Origin: Palaemon carinicauda
Taxonomy: Eukaryota; Arthropoda; Malacostraca; Decapoda; Palaemonidae
NCBI RefSeq assembly: GCF_036898095.1
Contig: NC_090761.1
Span: forward strand, 44,104,407-44,168,406
Direction of reading: 5' to 3'
Length of the DNA stretch: 64,000 bases
The stretch's first letter is position 1. Each line of letters begins with the position of its first letter. Of the stretch, positions 43,708 to 55,468 are shown one piece after another. A program made the translations under genes and the position numbers. The notes beneath the pieces were generated by a model. It was not told where the DNA came from, made no database searches, and saw nothing but the letters and a program-made list of their open reading frames with translations.

Positions 43708-44274
43708 CTATTCTGGGGGCTGATCGTCTTGTTGTTCAGCAACGTCCTCATCAGAGGGTTCCTCATCCGAAAACTGATGAGGAAACGGCAACGGAGTGGG
43801 CAACGTCTGGCTCGCTGAGTCCGGTCGCACTGGTGGATGCGTGACGGAGCCGGACGCAATATCATGGAACTGCTGCACAGTCTGTGAACTGTCAACAACC
43901 ATGGGTGCGCGAGGAAGCACAGCGTCAACCCGAGAATGTCTAGACCGTTTGGGTTGTGCAGTCAACACCCTACCGGGTTGCTGAGGTTGACGCACTGCGT
44001 CAAAACAAGTCACCTCTGCTGGTTGTTGAACGTCCTGAACGTCAACAACCACCTCCGAGCGTCGCTTAACGTCAACGTGCGGCTGGCAACCCACACTGGG
44101 TCGCATCGGTGGAGGAACCACCTCAACTGGCAGACGCGAGTAGGTTACCTCAGCGTCAACAGGGCGCACAACCGACCGGTTGGAAGGTTGTTGGCCAGAA
44201 GGTTCGGTAGCAACCTTCTCCGCATTAAAGTCCTCTATCAAGGACGCAAGCTTGGACTGCATGTCTTGCAGCAA
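43708..44274 (-). pseudogene. Gag-like fragment of element D
   Basis: 188-codon frame nearly identical to 11654-12280 of element A: MLQDMQSKLASLIEDFNAEK, a Val/Gln-rich middle, and acidic SDEEPSDEDVAEQQDD fused to the thumb. A decayed second copy follows at 44930-45480. Confidence 0.76.
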
Positions 44275-47169
44275 AGCCCATTTAGGGTCTACGGGAGCAG
44301 GTGTGGCAACAGACGGGGTTAGCGACTGAGGCGGTACCGTTTACCATCCCTGAAAGCCTTGTTATGCGTGACATAATTGTACAGCAAAACTTCAAAGGCT
44401 CGAAAACAGCTGTGAAGTTGACCTGTAAACAACTTGGAGCGTCTCCTGGCTAGGCGCCAGGGAGAGTCTACGAGAATTGAGAAGTCTATCTGGCCAGAGG
44501 CATGAACTCCCAAGCCGAGAACTTCTCTCGTGTCATATCAGACTCTCGCTCTATAAACCAGTTTAAAAGAAGGGAAAGCAAAGGCTGTATCCCCCAAACT
44601 CCTGGTGAAAAACCAGTCGCCTAGCCAACGTAACGCTCTCTAGGAGAGCGAGAGAGCACTAGCTTAAAAACAACGGCTTCGAAGTAGCTAGGCCTAGTGT
44701 AAGCTCTGACGTTTAGGCGAACGAGGAGCAGCAGTTACAAAAAGATCCGGACAAGGATCCTTAAAAAAAATCATCATGATTTAATTAAAGTCCATAGGAG
44801 GCTAAGCAGCTTTAGGCTCCTCTCCATCTGACAGAGTCCTCGAGGGAATATCAGTAGGAGGGAGAACAGCAACTTCCTCATCTACAGGAACCTTGTCCGA
44901 TAAAAGCTGAGTCTCAAGCAAGGGAGAGACCTACCGTGGTGGCAATGCTTTACAAGCAGAGTCCACACTCACTGGTGCATTAGTAGCGGACCAGAACGCA
45001 ACGTCATGTAACTGCTTGACAGTCTGTGAACTGTCAACAACTGAACTGTCAACCACAACAGGTGCGTGAGGACGCACAGCGTCCACTCGAGACTGCTTTG
45101 ACTGCCTAGACTGAGCAGTCAAAACAACTCTAGAATGCGGAGGTTGACGCACAGCGTCAAAACAAGTCAACTCCGATTGTTAGTGAACGTCTTGAACGTC
45201 AACAGGAGCATCAGCAAGTGGCCTAACGTCCAAATGCGGCTGAAAAACCACACGAGACCGCATCGAGTGTGGTTCTAAACAACCTGACTGACGTGACTAA
45301 GCTACGCCAACGTCAACAGTAAGCACAAAGGAACGTTAGGTTGGCTGAAAGCCAGGATATCGATGAGATAAACGGCTAGACTCAACGGACTAATCGGTAG
45401 AATAGTCTTCCATAAGGGAGGCAAGCATATACTGCATGTCTTGCCATACAACCCATTAAGGATCAACGGAAATGGTTGTGGTAAGAGACGAGGGTAACGT
45501 CTGTGACCGCAACACTTTGCCTACAAAAAAAGACTCTCGGAGTCTGTGTTACGCTTTTGTTAGGCGGCGAGCAGTTATCCGATGACTGCATAGGGTCAGA
45601 GCTGTCCTAATGGTTGTAACCAGGACGCTGGACCTGTCCTGAAAGGACTGACTTTCGCTTAAGGGCTTCGAAACCTTGTGACAGTTTTCTTATGCGAAAA
45701 GCCTTCGGATGACGAGGAGAAACAACGTCTCTCTCGTCTTATGGTAGGGGAGATCTTGGTAAGATACACCCGATACCATAGAGGGAAAAACGTCTGTTCG
45801 TTGGTCAAGGCCTCTCGAACCCATAAGTCGTTTGACATTACTTCTCCCCTGGGCTTGGGAGCATGTAAGAGGTCCCGGACTAGGTGAACGACAGGCACGA
45901 ACAGACGAACCCTCGGACGCAACACTGTAACACTTTGCGCCTCGGACGCAACACTGTAACACTTTGCACATATCACTTTATCACTTCGATTTTCTGTTTT
46001 GCACTTATTTCTACCTGAAACACGCAATTCTACCCTTCATTAAAAGTTAGTAATTGCGAAATCAGTCGTATAATGCAAGCTCATTAATACCAGCAAAAAA
46101 CAGAAAACATATTTTAAGATAAAAAAAAAAATCAGTGGCTGGGAAAGAGACTAAACACTAGTTCATATAACTACGTTTTCAATCTCTCACCGCACATAGC
46201 CTGGGGACGAGAATAAAAACCTAAAAACGTTTTATCCTTCCTCCCCGTACAGCGACTAGGGACGAGAGTAACACGAGAACAACGTTACCCGCTTGAACGG
46301 AACGTTTTCTCTCCTCTCTCTCCCTCCGTCTCTATCTCTCTCTCTCTTTCTCTCTTGATTTCGCACCTAAGAGAAGAGCCCAATTATATTTCGTCAAAAA
46401 AACATGTTATTTGACTAAAGGAAAAAACTGAAAGGTTTTTCAAATAAAAAGTTCCTTTAAATTAGAATTTAAAACATTTAAGCTAAGAAAGAATGAACAA
46501 AACGTCAGAATCGATTTACTCTTACTGCAAAGTGAAACCGTGATACACTCTCTCTCTATCGTAACGATAGCGTGCATGTTGAACGTCCTGAACGTCAACA
46601 ACTGCGTAGCATAAAAAAACTAAACGTTAGTTCATCTTTGAAAACAGTACGAAGACTATCAAAGAAATTCTTTCATAAAATATTACATTTAAAAAGTTTT
46701 AAATCCTTAGCTCTTTAAAAGCTAATAACGATATAAAGGGCTCAACGTTGATTAACTTCGGTTTCCAAGTTAGGACCGCCTACTCTCAGGAAAGGTCTAT
46801 ATAAACAAAACATTAAAATTTATTTTTATATGTTTATAATAAATGGAAAGTTAATCGAAGAGGCCTAATAAAGGCGGAGAGATATAAAATATATAGAGGA
46901 AAATCTATAACGTGATAAGATATTTACTAAAAGCCTAAACACACTTCCGTCTAAGGGAAGGGTCGGCCATTTAAAAGTGAAAGAAAGTCCATACTCTCTT
47001 TGTCACCATAATTAAATCTATCCAAAACGAGTTCAAGATTTAAGATGAAGATAAAACACCTGCATAGCGAAAGCTCAAAACTAGAATAAAGTACTTCACC
47101 AATTAGTTGTGAAAAAACTCCAGTTTAGCAACAGCGAGTAAGAGCGTCTTGTCGATAGCTCGACAGAGA
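44275..47169 (-). other. Leader of element D with duplicated gag segment
   Basis: Contains the second gag copy (44930-45480), a gag-like stretch at 45659-46027 (VRDLLHAPKPRGEVMS) and a noncoding part with the pyrimidine tract (46309-46355). A short tandem duplication (CTCGGACGCAACACTGTAAC, twice, near 45910-45965) is specific to this copy. Confidence 0.6.
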
Positions 47170-47341
47170 GAAAATTGAGTTCTTTGTTTACATTGAGTAC
47201 TGGGTATCTGGACGACAGATGGCGCTGTTAGGCACACCCGCAACCTGTGTAGCGATCGCTGGCGAATTTTACCTTAGAGTTTTCTGTCGAGCAACAGAGT
47301 TGCAGCTATTATAATCACCGGCTAAGTTAAATATTGAAAAA

Positions 47342-47559
47342 ATCACTATATATATGCAAAAATAAACACACAAAGACGATTCTATCAAACTCAGTCATGC
47401 AGACAACGCAGTAAGGATGACGTCACCATTTACCGACCACTATATTTTCACTATCTGTAAAAATAATAGGCTGAAACTTCTAGAGAGCATGTACAATATG
47501 TTTCTACATACTGTACATAGAAACAATAAAATTACTTTCGAATTTTTAAAGTCATGTTA
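47342..47559. other. Short unassigned stretch right of element D
   Basis: AT-rich, no ORF. Ends at GGACGGTCCG, directly followed by LINE2 sequence. Probably the right rim of the unidentified insert in LINE2 (see 33186-34090). Confidence 0.4.
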
Positions 47560-47930
47560 AACCTCATAGCGGACGGTCCGCTTAAGTAAAGGAGGAACTG
47601 TTGAATCAGCACCAAAGGGTGGAGAATTAAGGGTGGTCCCCACTTATGTTCCAGGGTTGTACCAGAAAGGGTTTCTTTTCTGGTTAGATTGTATTCCTTT
47701 TCAGTGGAAGCATAACTCTCTGAACAAAAGCTCTAAGCTGAATATAGTCATTCCAGGTCAAATCTGATCTGTTACCCTTCCAAAGATGATAGGGCACCTG
47801 CTTCTCCAAATAAGCATGTCTACAATCATCATTGAATCATGGTTTGTCCTTCACTCGGTACCTTAGCACACAAGAAGGGATATGTCATGTTGTGAGCTGA
47901 ATATTCCTTACTGTTAGAGGAAATCCAAGC
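47560..47930 (-). mobile_element. LINE2 upstream fragment (pre-RT region)
   Basis: Minus-strand translation gives CVLRYRVKDKP, then FNDDCRHAYLEKQVPYHLWK, GNRSDLTWNDYIQLRAF and further on PPLLK, which I recognise as the region between endonuclease and RT of the LINE at 31464-33185. One Trp codon has become a stop (KP-stop-F). The fragment ends at PPLLK where the other piece begins at PDG, so the two appear to be halves of one copy. Confidence 0.7.
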
Positions 47931-48099
47931 GTGAAAATTCTGGGTAAGAAATGAGGAAGCAAAGATATTCCAACTCCATACTCTCTGATTCAGCTGTGCA
48001 GACCAAAGTGGTTGTAACCTTAGTTTCAGACACTGGAGTAGTGAACACCACAGGCTGTTCAGCCAATGTGCAGCTACAGCACAGCTGCCCCTATGAAAC

Positions 48100-48520
48100 C
48101 TTTATGGATATTTCAAGGTTTCAAAATGAAACTCGTTAAGAGAAAGCAAATGATTCAAGGACTATTTGTTCCAGACTAGGTTTAACATATCTCTTGCCAC
48201 TGCTAGAGAATCCAAATGTGAAGATATGTATTGTATAGTGAAGCTTGCGATTCTCTATTGTTGCAAACAGGTCTACTTAGAGATCTGGGATAATCTCTAT
48301 GATGGAATGGAAAGAGCTCTGATCCAAGGTACATTTCATGTCCAGGGCTGTCTGTCTGGGCAGGACATCTATCACTACATCAGGAGAATAACTGCCTCCT
48401 GCTTGGCTATGATAATCTTAATAAGAAAATTCCATCTTGGATCAAGTCTATTCAAGGTCAGGAAGGCCACTATCAGTTCCAACACATTTATGCAAAATAT
48501 TTTGAACTGACGGAACTAAT
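48100..48520 (-). pseudogene. Possible decayed DIRS-like RNase H tail
   Basis: Minus-strand frames give MKCTLDQSSFHSI, then VDLFATIENRKL, which parallel EWTLHKSVCDRLW and IDLFATSMTKRL of element B at the right spacing. No other DIRS block is clear in 48500-49700, where only unrecognised short frames occur. Weak call. Confidence 0.35.
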
Positions 48521-50924
48521 TCCTGAACTCATAGGTCTGTTCTGAAAGACCTCTCCAACCCGACCAGGCTGTATCTGTATGAAGTATCATGGATATAGGA
48601 GGAAGGACAAACAGGCTGACATGTATAAGTTTGGTGCAGTCCAAAGCCTGAGAATTCTTTTGCAGCAACTAGATAACTGGACCCAGTTGTCTCGTAACCC
48701 TTTCCGAGCCACTCCTGTCCACCTTCAATTGAATTCCTTCAGCCTGTTCTTCAAAACTGGATCAACCATTGAAGCAAACTGAAGAAAGTCCAAGATCTTC
48801 TCCACTTGCTGTTTGGAGAAGAGAGCTCAAAGAAAGAAATTGACCTTGCATAAAATTCTTTGCCGAGATGCTGTTGTCAAGCTTAGGTAAAATTCTTTCA
48901 TCTCTGCTCCAACTAGCCAATTGTGCAAATGGGTAATGACCTGAACTCCCTACAACCAAAGGAGTTAGCACTGACTTTGCTTGTTTTGTGAATTCTCTTG
49001 ATAACATTGAGGACAAAAGGCATCATTTTGAACACTGGTAGGATTGGAAGTGGAAAGCAATAGGGACACGCTACTAATCATCTATTAGATTTAAAATACA
49101 GTACAGGATCAAGACCACCAGTGTAGTAACTGGCATGCTTGGGTGAGGGCCGACATCTTGAATGCATCTCATCCCATGTGTCAGGGATAAATCTCTCAGG
49201 TGAGTCTTACTTTGGTAGCCTGAATAGTCTGCCCCAGAACTTTTGGAACTTGTATTCATCTATTATTACTGTTTTCAGCACTTTGCTTACAAAGGAGTCA
49301 AGTTCTAGGGTTTGGTCCGATAAAAATGGTATCCTGGAGGTGATTTTGAGATTCACAACCAGCCCAGAAATTATAAGACTATGCTGTCACCACGAAAAAA
49401 CAGTTCAACATTCTTGAAAATGGCAGAGATGACCTGCAAACTTCACTGGGGACCAGCACCCCAAATTTCCTTGGTTGTCTCCAGTTGCCCTAGTCCTCAA
49501 AAAAAAATCCTTAAGGATCAGGGATCTAGGAGTCTACCTGAGCGGGTTGATTTTGCTGCCTCTGTTTGTCTCGAGAAAATTTATGTGCAGACTGAAAAGT
49601 GTTAGGATAAGTGTGTTGTGCTGGTCTATTCGTCATTTGCCTCTGGGACTTTAGTTGACTCCTCATATAGGCCGAAGTCTTGTAATTGAAGACGTAAATG
49701 GCTTCGTTCGATGTATGAAGCCATTCACTCCCAGATTTCTTGAAAATATAGGTGTTAAGTTTTGTAGCTTGTCACCTTTCCTAATTTTATGATTTTTTTT
49801 ACCTCTCCCTTTCATTATAATTATTAGTTTTTGTAAGTTTAACCCATACTGCATAGTTTTTGGATAACATAGCGTAGTACAGTACAGTAAATTTTAAGAT
49901 TTATCCTGTACATTTTTTGTGCTAAGTTGGGTTAAGCAAAATGTCCAAAAAAGTGCCTAGGGCTTGAATGACAATCATATGGTGAGGGGCTAGGGCTCAA
50001 AGAATTAAAGGAAGAAAGGTTTTTTTACATTGGTCAACATAATGTACATCAGTTCTGACTACATAAAAAATAAATCCAAGTCACTTTGTTTTGCACCACC
50101 TTACATCAGTTTCTAAGTACAGTAAAGCACTAACAATTAAGGACTGTACTGTTCAGTATTATGCTATACATGGAAACTTATTAATATACAGTAAGTACAG
50201 TACTGTATCTGGTTTTTATAAAATGATAGCAGGTTGTAAGTACTTTTCAGGTTTAGTATGTGTATGAGGAATGTATAAATCTCTTAATAGGGAAAAAATC
50301 AAACTTATGTTCGGTCTTTTGGAACCAATTACTGACTTAGGACGCACTATTACTGTACTCCGCCACCCACAAATAAACTACCTGCCACAACTTAACTAAC
50401 TTGTTAACAGGCTTCAATAAAATTACCAGCTGTGGCCAAAGATCCTCCTAAATAAAAGGCAAAGATTTGTATTCGAATAGGAACAAATAAAATATAAATA
50501 GGATATTCAATTCTTGTTAATTAAAATAATTCAATATGTAACAAAGATAAATATTTTTCATTTATTAAGATTCTGCTAGCCCTAAAAAAAATCAGATCGC
50601 TCTCTTGGGATATGCATAATAAAACCTCTAATAAATAGTGAATGAGATTCAATTATTATCTGTTGAACTATTTAATAAGTATATACAATATTCAAAATGT
50701 ACTCAATATAGAAGTTTTACAGAAATAAGTTACAGGGTACAATAAGTAATTTCAAAACCTTGGTCCTAATATTAAATGCAGAATTAAGTATCAATTCTGA
50801 TACTTAAAATTAACATGCAAACCGTTTCTCCTCCCAAAACACAAGAAATACATTATAAACTAATACATGCACAGTTTAAATCAAATCCTTGCTACTGAAA
50901 ATAAAGAGATACTATGAAACTTAC
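48521..50924. other. Unassigned sequence upstream of nothing recognised
   Basis: 48521-49700 has short open frames on both strands (for example 48762-49016 minus) that look like old transposon coding sequence but cannot be placed. 49700-50924 is AT-rich intron with ACAGTACAGTA-type words and no coding signal. Confidence 0.4.
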
Positions 50925-51089
50925 ACTGTTGAGTACTGTAAGGTACTTAAGGCGTCCTCCATACTGATTGAAGTCAAAATCATAATGAGGACCATCGAGA
51001 GGGGGGTTTAATAACCAAGCATCAACGTAAACTCCAACTGACCAAATAATAAACACTAATATGTGTATTAATGATGAAAACACACTCAT
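50925..51089 (-). CDS. AIG1/ADTRP-like gene, first coding exon version 2 (middle)
   Basis: Encodes 55 residues starting MSVFSSLIHILVFIIW and ending YGGRLKYLTVLNS at a phase-0 donor GTAAGT (50919-50924). An in-frame TAA lies three codons upstream of the ATG, so translation of this version starts here. A good acceptor-like pyrimidine tract with AG lies about 20 bases upstream of the ATG, so an untranslated leader exon may be spliced on. It has the same architecture as the other two versions: one membrane helix, a polar loop with PP, then GGRxKYLT. Outside that motif the sequence differs strongly from them, which suggests an old exon duplication rather than a recent one. Confidence 0.85.
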
Positions 51090-52269
51090 TGTTCCTTAAA
51101 CAGTTCAAGATCCTGTTAAACAAAAGTAAAATTTTTAGTGCATTCGTGCTATAATTTCATTCATACATACCACACAATTGAAGATACAGTAACTAAAAAA
51201 GTGTACCACACCACAAGCTATTTTAAAGATATTTTAGTACTTTGTGACATACAAATTCTGATTTTATATAGGGCATATAGCAATAAGACTATCAAGGCCA
51301 CATAAAAATGGAGTAACTGCATAAAAGATACGATAACTGTGACTGCACATAACATAAATGAGTTGGATTACTACCAAAAACCTCCTCCTCATTTACTGAT
51401 AGTAAGCCATTCTTCCACTATAAATAAAGATGACATGTAATCTGTATTTTTCCTAACGATACAAACCTAGAGCCATTTATAGGGGATATTACTTTCGGCA
51501 TAGCTGAAAGACGAGCCATAAGACTTTTAGCGAGGGATAACCACCCCAAAAGCTAATTAGCGGGAGGGGTGGCGGGTAGCCGACTACCCCGATCCGCTCA
51601 CTCACACACCTGGGCTGAGCACCCACTTTGCTTGCAGGCAGGAATTTCTTGGGGGATAGGTGCTGGCAGGCCAATCTGTATAAATAGCTACAGGTTTATA
51701 TCATTAGGAAAAATACAAATTTCTTCCAAATTTGTCCTTTGTTCCATCACTCTATACAAACCCTCACTATCTATAGGAGATGACTTACCTCTTCGGAGAG
51801 TGGGAGTCCATGCTAACTGGCTCTTGGCATTTGACTTGGGGTTCTCTCCTTACGATATAGATCATAAATGGTAGGAACCCTACACCTCGCTAAAACTGTC
51901 CACAAGCAGCCTCCTCAAGCTATGTATTTGTGACACTAGCAATATGACTGGTCTAGGTATGGGTTCTCCGAGTCATAGGAAAAAGAAAGTACTTAGACCT
52001 TACCCAATCTCCCCTCACAAGAGGTATCGGGAACGCACCAAGTATAATTTCTACACTAGGTTACACAAAGGAAATGGTTCTTACCTACAAAGGGGTGAGG
52101 TCAGCTGTGCCCAGGACCCTGGTGCTGATTCCCCAAAGGTGGGAAAGATAAAAGGAAGAAAGAAGCCAGTCATTCTTGTTCATTCACCCCAGACTAACCC
52201 GGCAACTTCAACCCTCAACCCTCTGCTACTTGTCCATCAAGGAGCTTGAGGTGTTTAGGCCACTTGTTG

Positions 52270-52908
52270 TGTAGCCACCACAGGACCAATGGAAACCATT
52301 TCCATGCTTCTGTGGGTCACGTCTTGCAGGTAGACGGTGGTGAAGGTCGTCTGATGCTTTCACACGCCCGCTTGCAGTACTGTACCTGCATCACAGAGTA
52401 GTTCATTTTGAACGCCATAGACATTACAATGACTTGTGGGTCGTCGTGGTGGAGGATGGTCAGGATTAATTGCAAGATCAATGACTTTGTGAATCCATGA
52501 CGAGATGGTGTTTTTCGTCACACTCCTACTACAAGATCGATGACCTTGTGAATCCATGACAAGATGGTGTTTTTCGTCACACTCCTCTTGACCTTCCCCG
52601 TCCTGACAAAGAGTGCCGACACACTGGGGCCAGCTGGTGCTGTTCTTTTGAGACAACATCTCAGACTTCTCACTGGACAAAGTACCAGTTGGTCTGGGTC
52701 GTTTGTTACCGTGAGAACTCCCAATCATAAAGGGCCTGAATTTAGGATCTGCTACTACTGGATTTTGAGTCTTGGCAATAAACTCAGGGACGAAGCTGGG
52801 AATTACCTCTCCCCATGCCCATGAATGGCCGATGTCGCAAGAAAGACCATGCAGTTCACTAACTCTCAAGGCCGAAGACAGTGTGGGTAGGAACACCATA
52901 GTGAACAA
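52270..52908 (-). pseudogene. Element E recombinase, copy 1 (left, Tyr retained)
   Basis: 52360-52908 carries the Arg block (SSALRVSELHGL), a middle strand (LCPVRSLRCCLKRTAP in the overlapping frame) and KNTISSWIHKVIDLA. Downstream near 52330-52380 the reading TTFTTVYLQDV retains the catalytic Tyr, after a stop in place of Trp. A local duplication of about 65 bases (52450-52515 and 52516-52580) repeats the KNTI-WIHKVIDL block. The H-x-x-R block is lost. Confidence 0.7.
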
Positions 52909-54141
52909 AAAAAAGTTTAGGAAAAATAGAAATTATATAATTTTTTTCTAAATGATAATTTAAAATATTAATTTGAGCGGCTCTTACCTCAAAATTCATG
53001 TGTTCTATGACCCCTTAGATTAACTTCATTGAATTGCTACTGCACTATCTTTTCTGTGTATTAAACCTATGAGTCTCTCACTCTCTCATATCTGGTCTTA
53101 TCCCAACGGTTTCCTGACTTCATCTTTCACCAATCGATAACCCCGTCATTGCACATAATGGACAATTACAAACCTTCAATTTGCTAGTGTGCCCATGTAC
53201 ATATACACGTTTGTGCTATTTCACTCTTGCGTCTCAAATGTTGTGAAAACTTCAGTCCTTAGAATAAAGAAAAAAAGGGTTTATTGACCCAGAACACTGC
53301 AGAGACAGTAAGTGGACCTTTCAGTGAAATTAGAGTAGAGGCTGAATTCCACTTACCAGGTGATTTTTATTGTGTGCCCAGAATCCCTAACAGACTTTTC
53401 CCCATCACATTGTGGGTGCCTCCTTACATATAGTGACAAAACTGTCCCAGTAATAGGATCATCTGCTGTCTGTCTGACCTGTTCAAGGCTCTTGACTCCA
53501 GGAAGAGCCCCAAGCCAAGGATCTTCCAGCTAGAAACTGGCCAGAGTTTTGCCCAATTCCCAAGGGATTTTGAGGCTTAATGTGCCAGTAGGTATACCGC
53601 AAGAAGCTCCAGTAGGTGGACCGCTGAGCTGGGAGGGTTCCTTAAGGGTGAGATCAAGGAGGCTTTCTCGGCAATAGGGGGGTCTGAGATCTCATGCCCC
53701 GACATGAAAGAACACCTCCTTGGCTGGTGCCGAGAAGCCCGAAAGAGACAGGATGGAGGGAGGAAAGCCTGTTTTAGCAGTGCCACCTGTGGAGAGGGAG
53801 AACTGTTGAAGATCTATGCCATGCGGTTGGCCTCCTTGTACAGGTCGCCATATCCTTGGCATAGCTTGGCCCAGAGAGACCCGAGACGAAAGCTCCTCAA
53901 AACGGTTCCAAGCAAAGCTGCGAGTTGGCTGGAGCAGTCTCTAGCCACTATCAATGCCTCTTCTGGACGTCAAGCCACTTGGCAGGATGTCCTGCACCTG
54001 TTGAGTGTTCTGATTTTCCCCAAGAGAGGGGAGGATAAAGAAAAGAAAAGAGCCAGTCATTCCTTTTCATTCACTCAGACTAAAAGCTGGTAACCAATGC
54101 CCTCAACCTCCTACTACTTGTCCACTAAGAAACTTGAGGTA
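52909..54141. other. Segment between the two recombinase copies of element E
   Basis: Contains a TTTAGGAAAAATAGAAATTA block near 52915, resembling a terminal region of this family. 54030-54141 duplicates 52150-52260 upstream of the two recombinase ends. The plus-strand open frame 53704-54093 is 129 codons but matches nothing I recognise. Best read as a junction of two related elements. Confidence 0.45.
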
Positions 54142-55293
54142 CTAAACCAGTTGTTGTGCAGCCACCATAGAACCGATAGAGAAGGTATCAAATCTCCTGT
54201 GGGTTACGTCTTGCAGGCAGTGAGCGGTGAAGGTCGTTTGACGCTTCCACATGCCCGCTTGTAGAACCTGCGTCACAGAGTAGTTACGTCTCAAGGCCAG
54301 GGATGTAGCAATGCCCCTGATGTCATGTTCTCTAGGTTGACATGTTGAAGGAGGATCTGGATTTAGTGCAAGGTCAATGACCTTACAAATCCAAGCAAAT
54401 ATGGTGTTCTTTGTGATCTTCCTCTTAATCTTCCCTATGCTGACAAAAAGCGATGGCATCCGGGAGTGAGCTACTGCTGTTCTTTTGAGGTAGAGCTTCG
54501 GGAGCGAGTTGCTGCTGCTCTTTTGAGGTAGAGCCTCAAACTCCTTCCTGGACATAGTAGCAGATGATCTGGGTCGTCGGTTACAGAACGGAGACTCGTT
54601 ATCCGGAAGGAATCGAATCTAGGATCCGCTACCCCCAGATTTTGAGTCTGCTACAAATTCAGGGACATAGCTGAAGTTAACCTCTCCCCACCCCCTTGAA
54701 TGGGCGATGTCATATGAGAGACCGTGCAGTTCACCGACTCTTTAGGCTTAAGCCAAAGCGAGTAGGAACACGGCCTTCAAGGTGAAGTGCCGGTCTGTTG
54801 CCTGGCGTGATGGTTCGCAGGGAAGCCCTTTCAGGGACCGAAGAACTCGAACCACATTCCAAGGAGGAGGTCTCACTTCTGACTGAGGACAGGTAAGTTC
54901 ATAACTTCATATGAGGAGGGAAAGTTCCAGCGAAGAGGAAATGTCTACCCCTTTCAGTTTGAAGGCGAGATTCAAGGCTGAGCGATAGCCTTTTACTGTA
55001 TTGCTGAAACTGAGAGGACCATTTCCTCCCGTAAATACACCAAGAACTCCGCTATTGCTGGAATAGTGGCCTCGAGTGGAGAGATGCACCTTCCACGACA
55101 CCAACCACAGAAGACGTTCCACTTCGCCTGGTAGACTGAAGTTGACGATCTTCGCAGATGACCAGACATCCTCTTTGCAACTTGTGAAAATCCTCTCTGA
55201 GTGAGGAGATGCTCGATTGTCTCCAGGCATGAAGTCGTAGCGAAGCAACGGCTTAATGGTAGATGTTGACGTGTGGTTGTCTGAGTAGATCAT
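54142..55293 (-). pseudogene. Element E recombinase, copy 2 (right, Tyr replaced by Cys)
   Basis: 54907-55293 holds the N-terminal half (SLPGEVERLLWLVSWKVHL and NTVKGYRSALNLAFKLKGV). 54142-54555 holds the C-terminal half with KNTIFAWICKVIDLALNP, HDIRGIATSLALRRN and MWKRQTTFTAHCLQDV. In the last block the expected Tyr codon (TAC) reads TGC, so the nucleophile is lost. A gap with stops lies between. Confidence 0.75.
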
Positions 55294-55468
55294 GTCGTGA
55301 AGGAAGTTCTCTTGGAAGCTCCATTACGAGTTGCAAAAGGTCTGGGAACCATTCTGCGTGATGCCATAGCGTAGCTATGAGGGTCATTGGGAGAATGACT
55401 GATGTTCTGCCCTTTTTGAGTACTCTCCTCATCAGACAGAATGAGAGGAAGGCATAAACGCCAATGTC

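Larger units (their letters stand above)
40846..47341 (-). mobile_element. DIRS element D: sister of A, internally deleted
   Basis: 6.5 kb, minus strand. Terminal inverted repeats (40865-41045 and 47170-47341) are identical over about 150 bases by eye; internal complementary region at 41094-41184. Interior organisation, gag duplication and the gag-to-thumb deletion junction are the same as in element A, but the outer sequence reads CCGGTGATTATAATAGCTGC instead of CCGGTGAATATATAGCTGC. It begins only about 15 bases after the right end of element C. Non-autonomous, recently inserted. Confidence 0.9.

Noticed and set aside
8794..47341. LTR retrotransposons or Crypton elements as the identity of A-D
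   Set aside because: No direct long repeats and no aspartic protease or integrase; Cryptons lack RT. Inverted ends plus internal complementary region plus RT and tyrosine recombinase fit DIRS.
53704..54093. 129-codon plus-strand ORF as a host exon
   Set aside because: Lies within the duplicated junction region of element E with no splice sites or family match.
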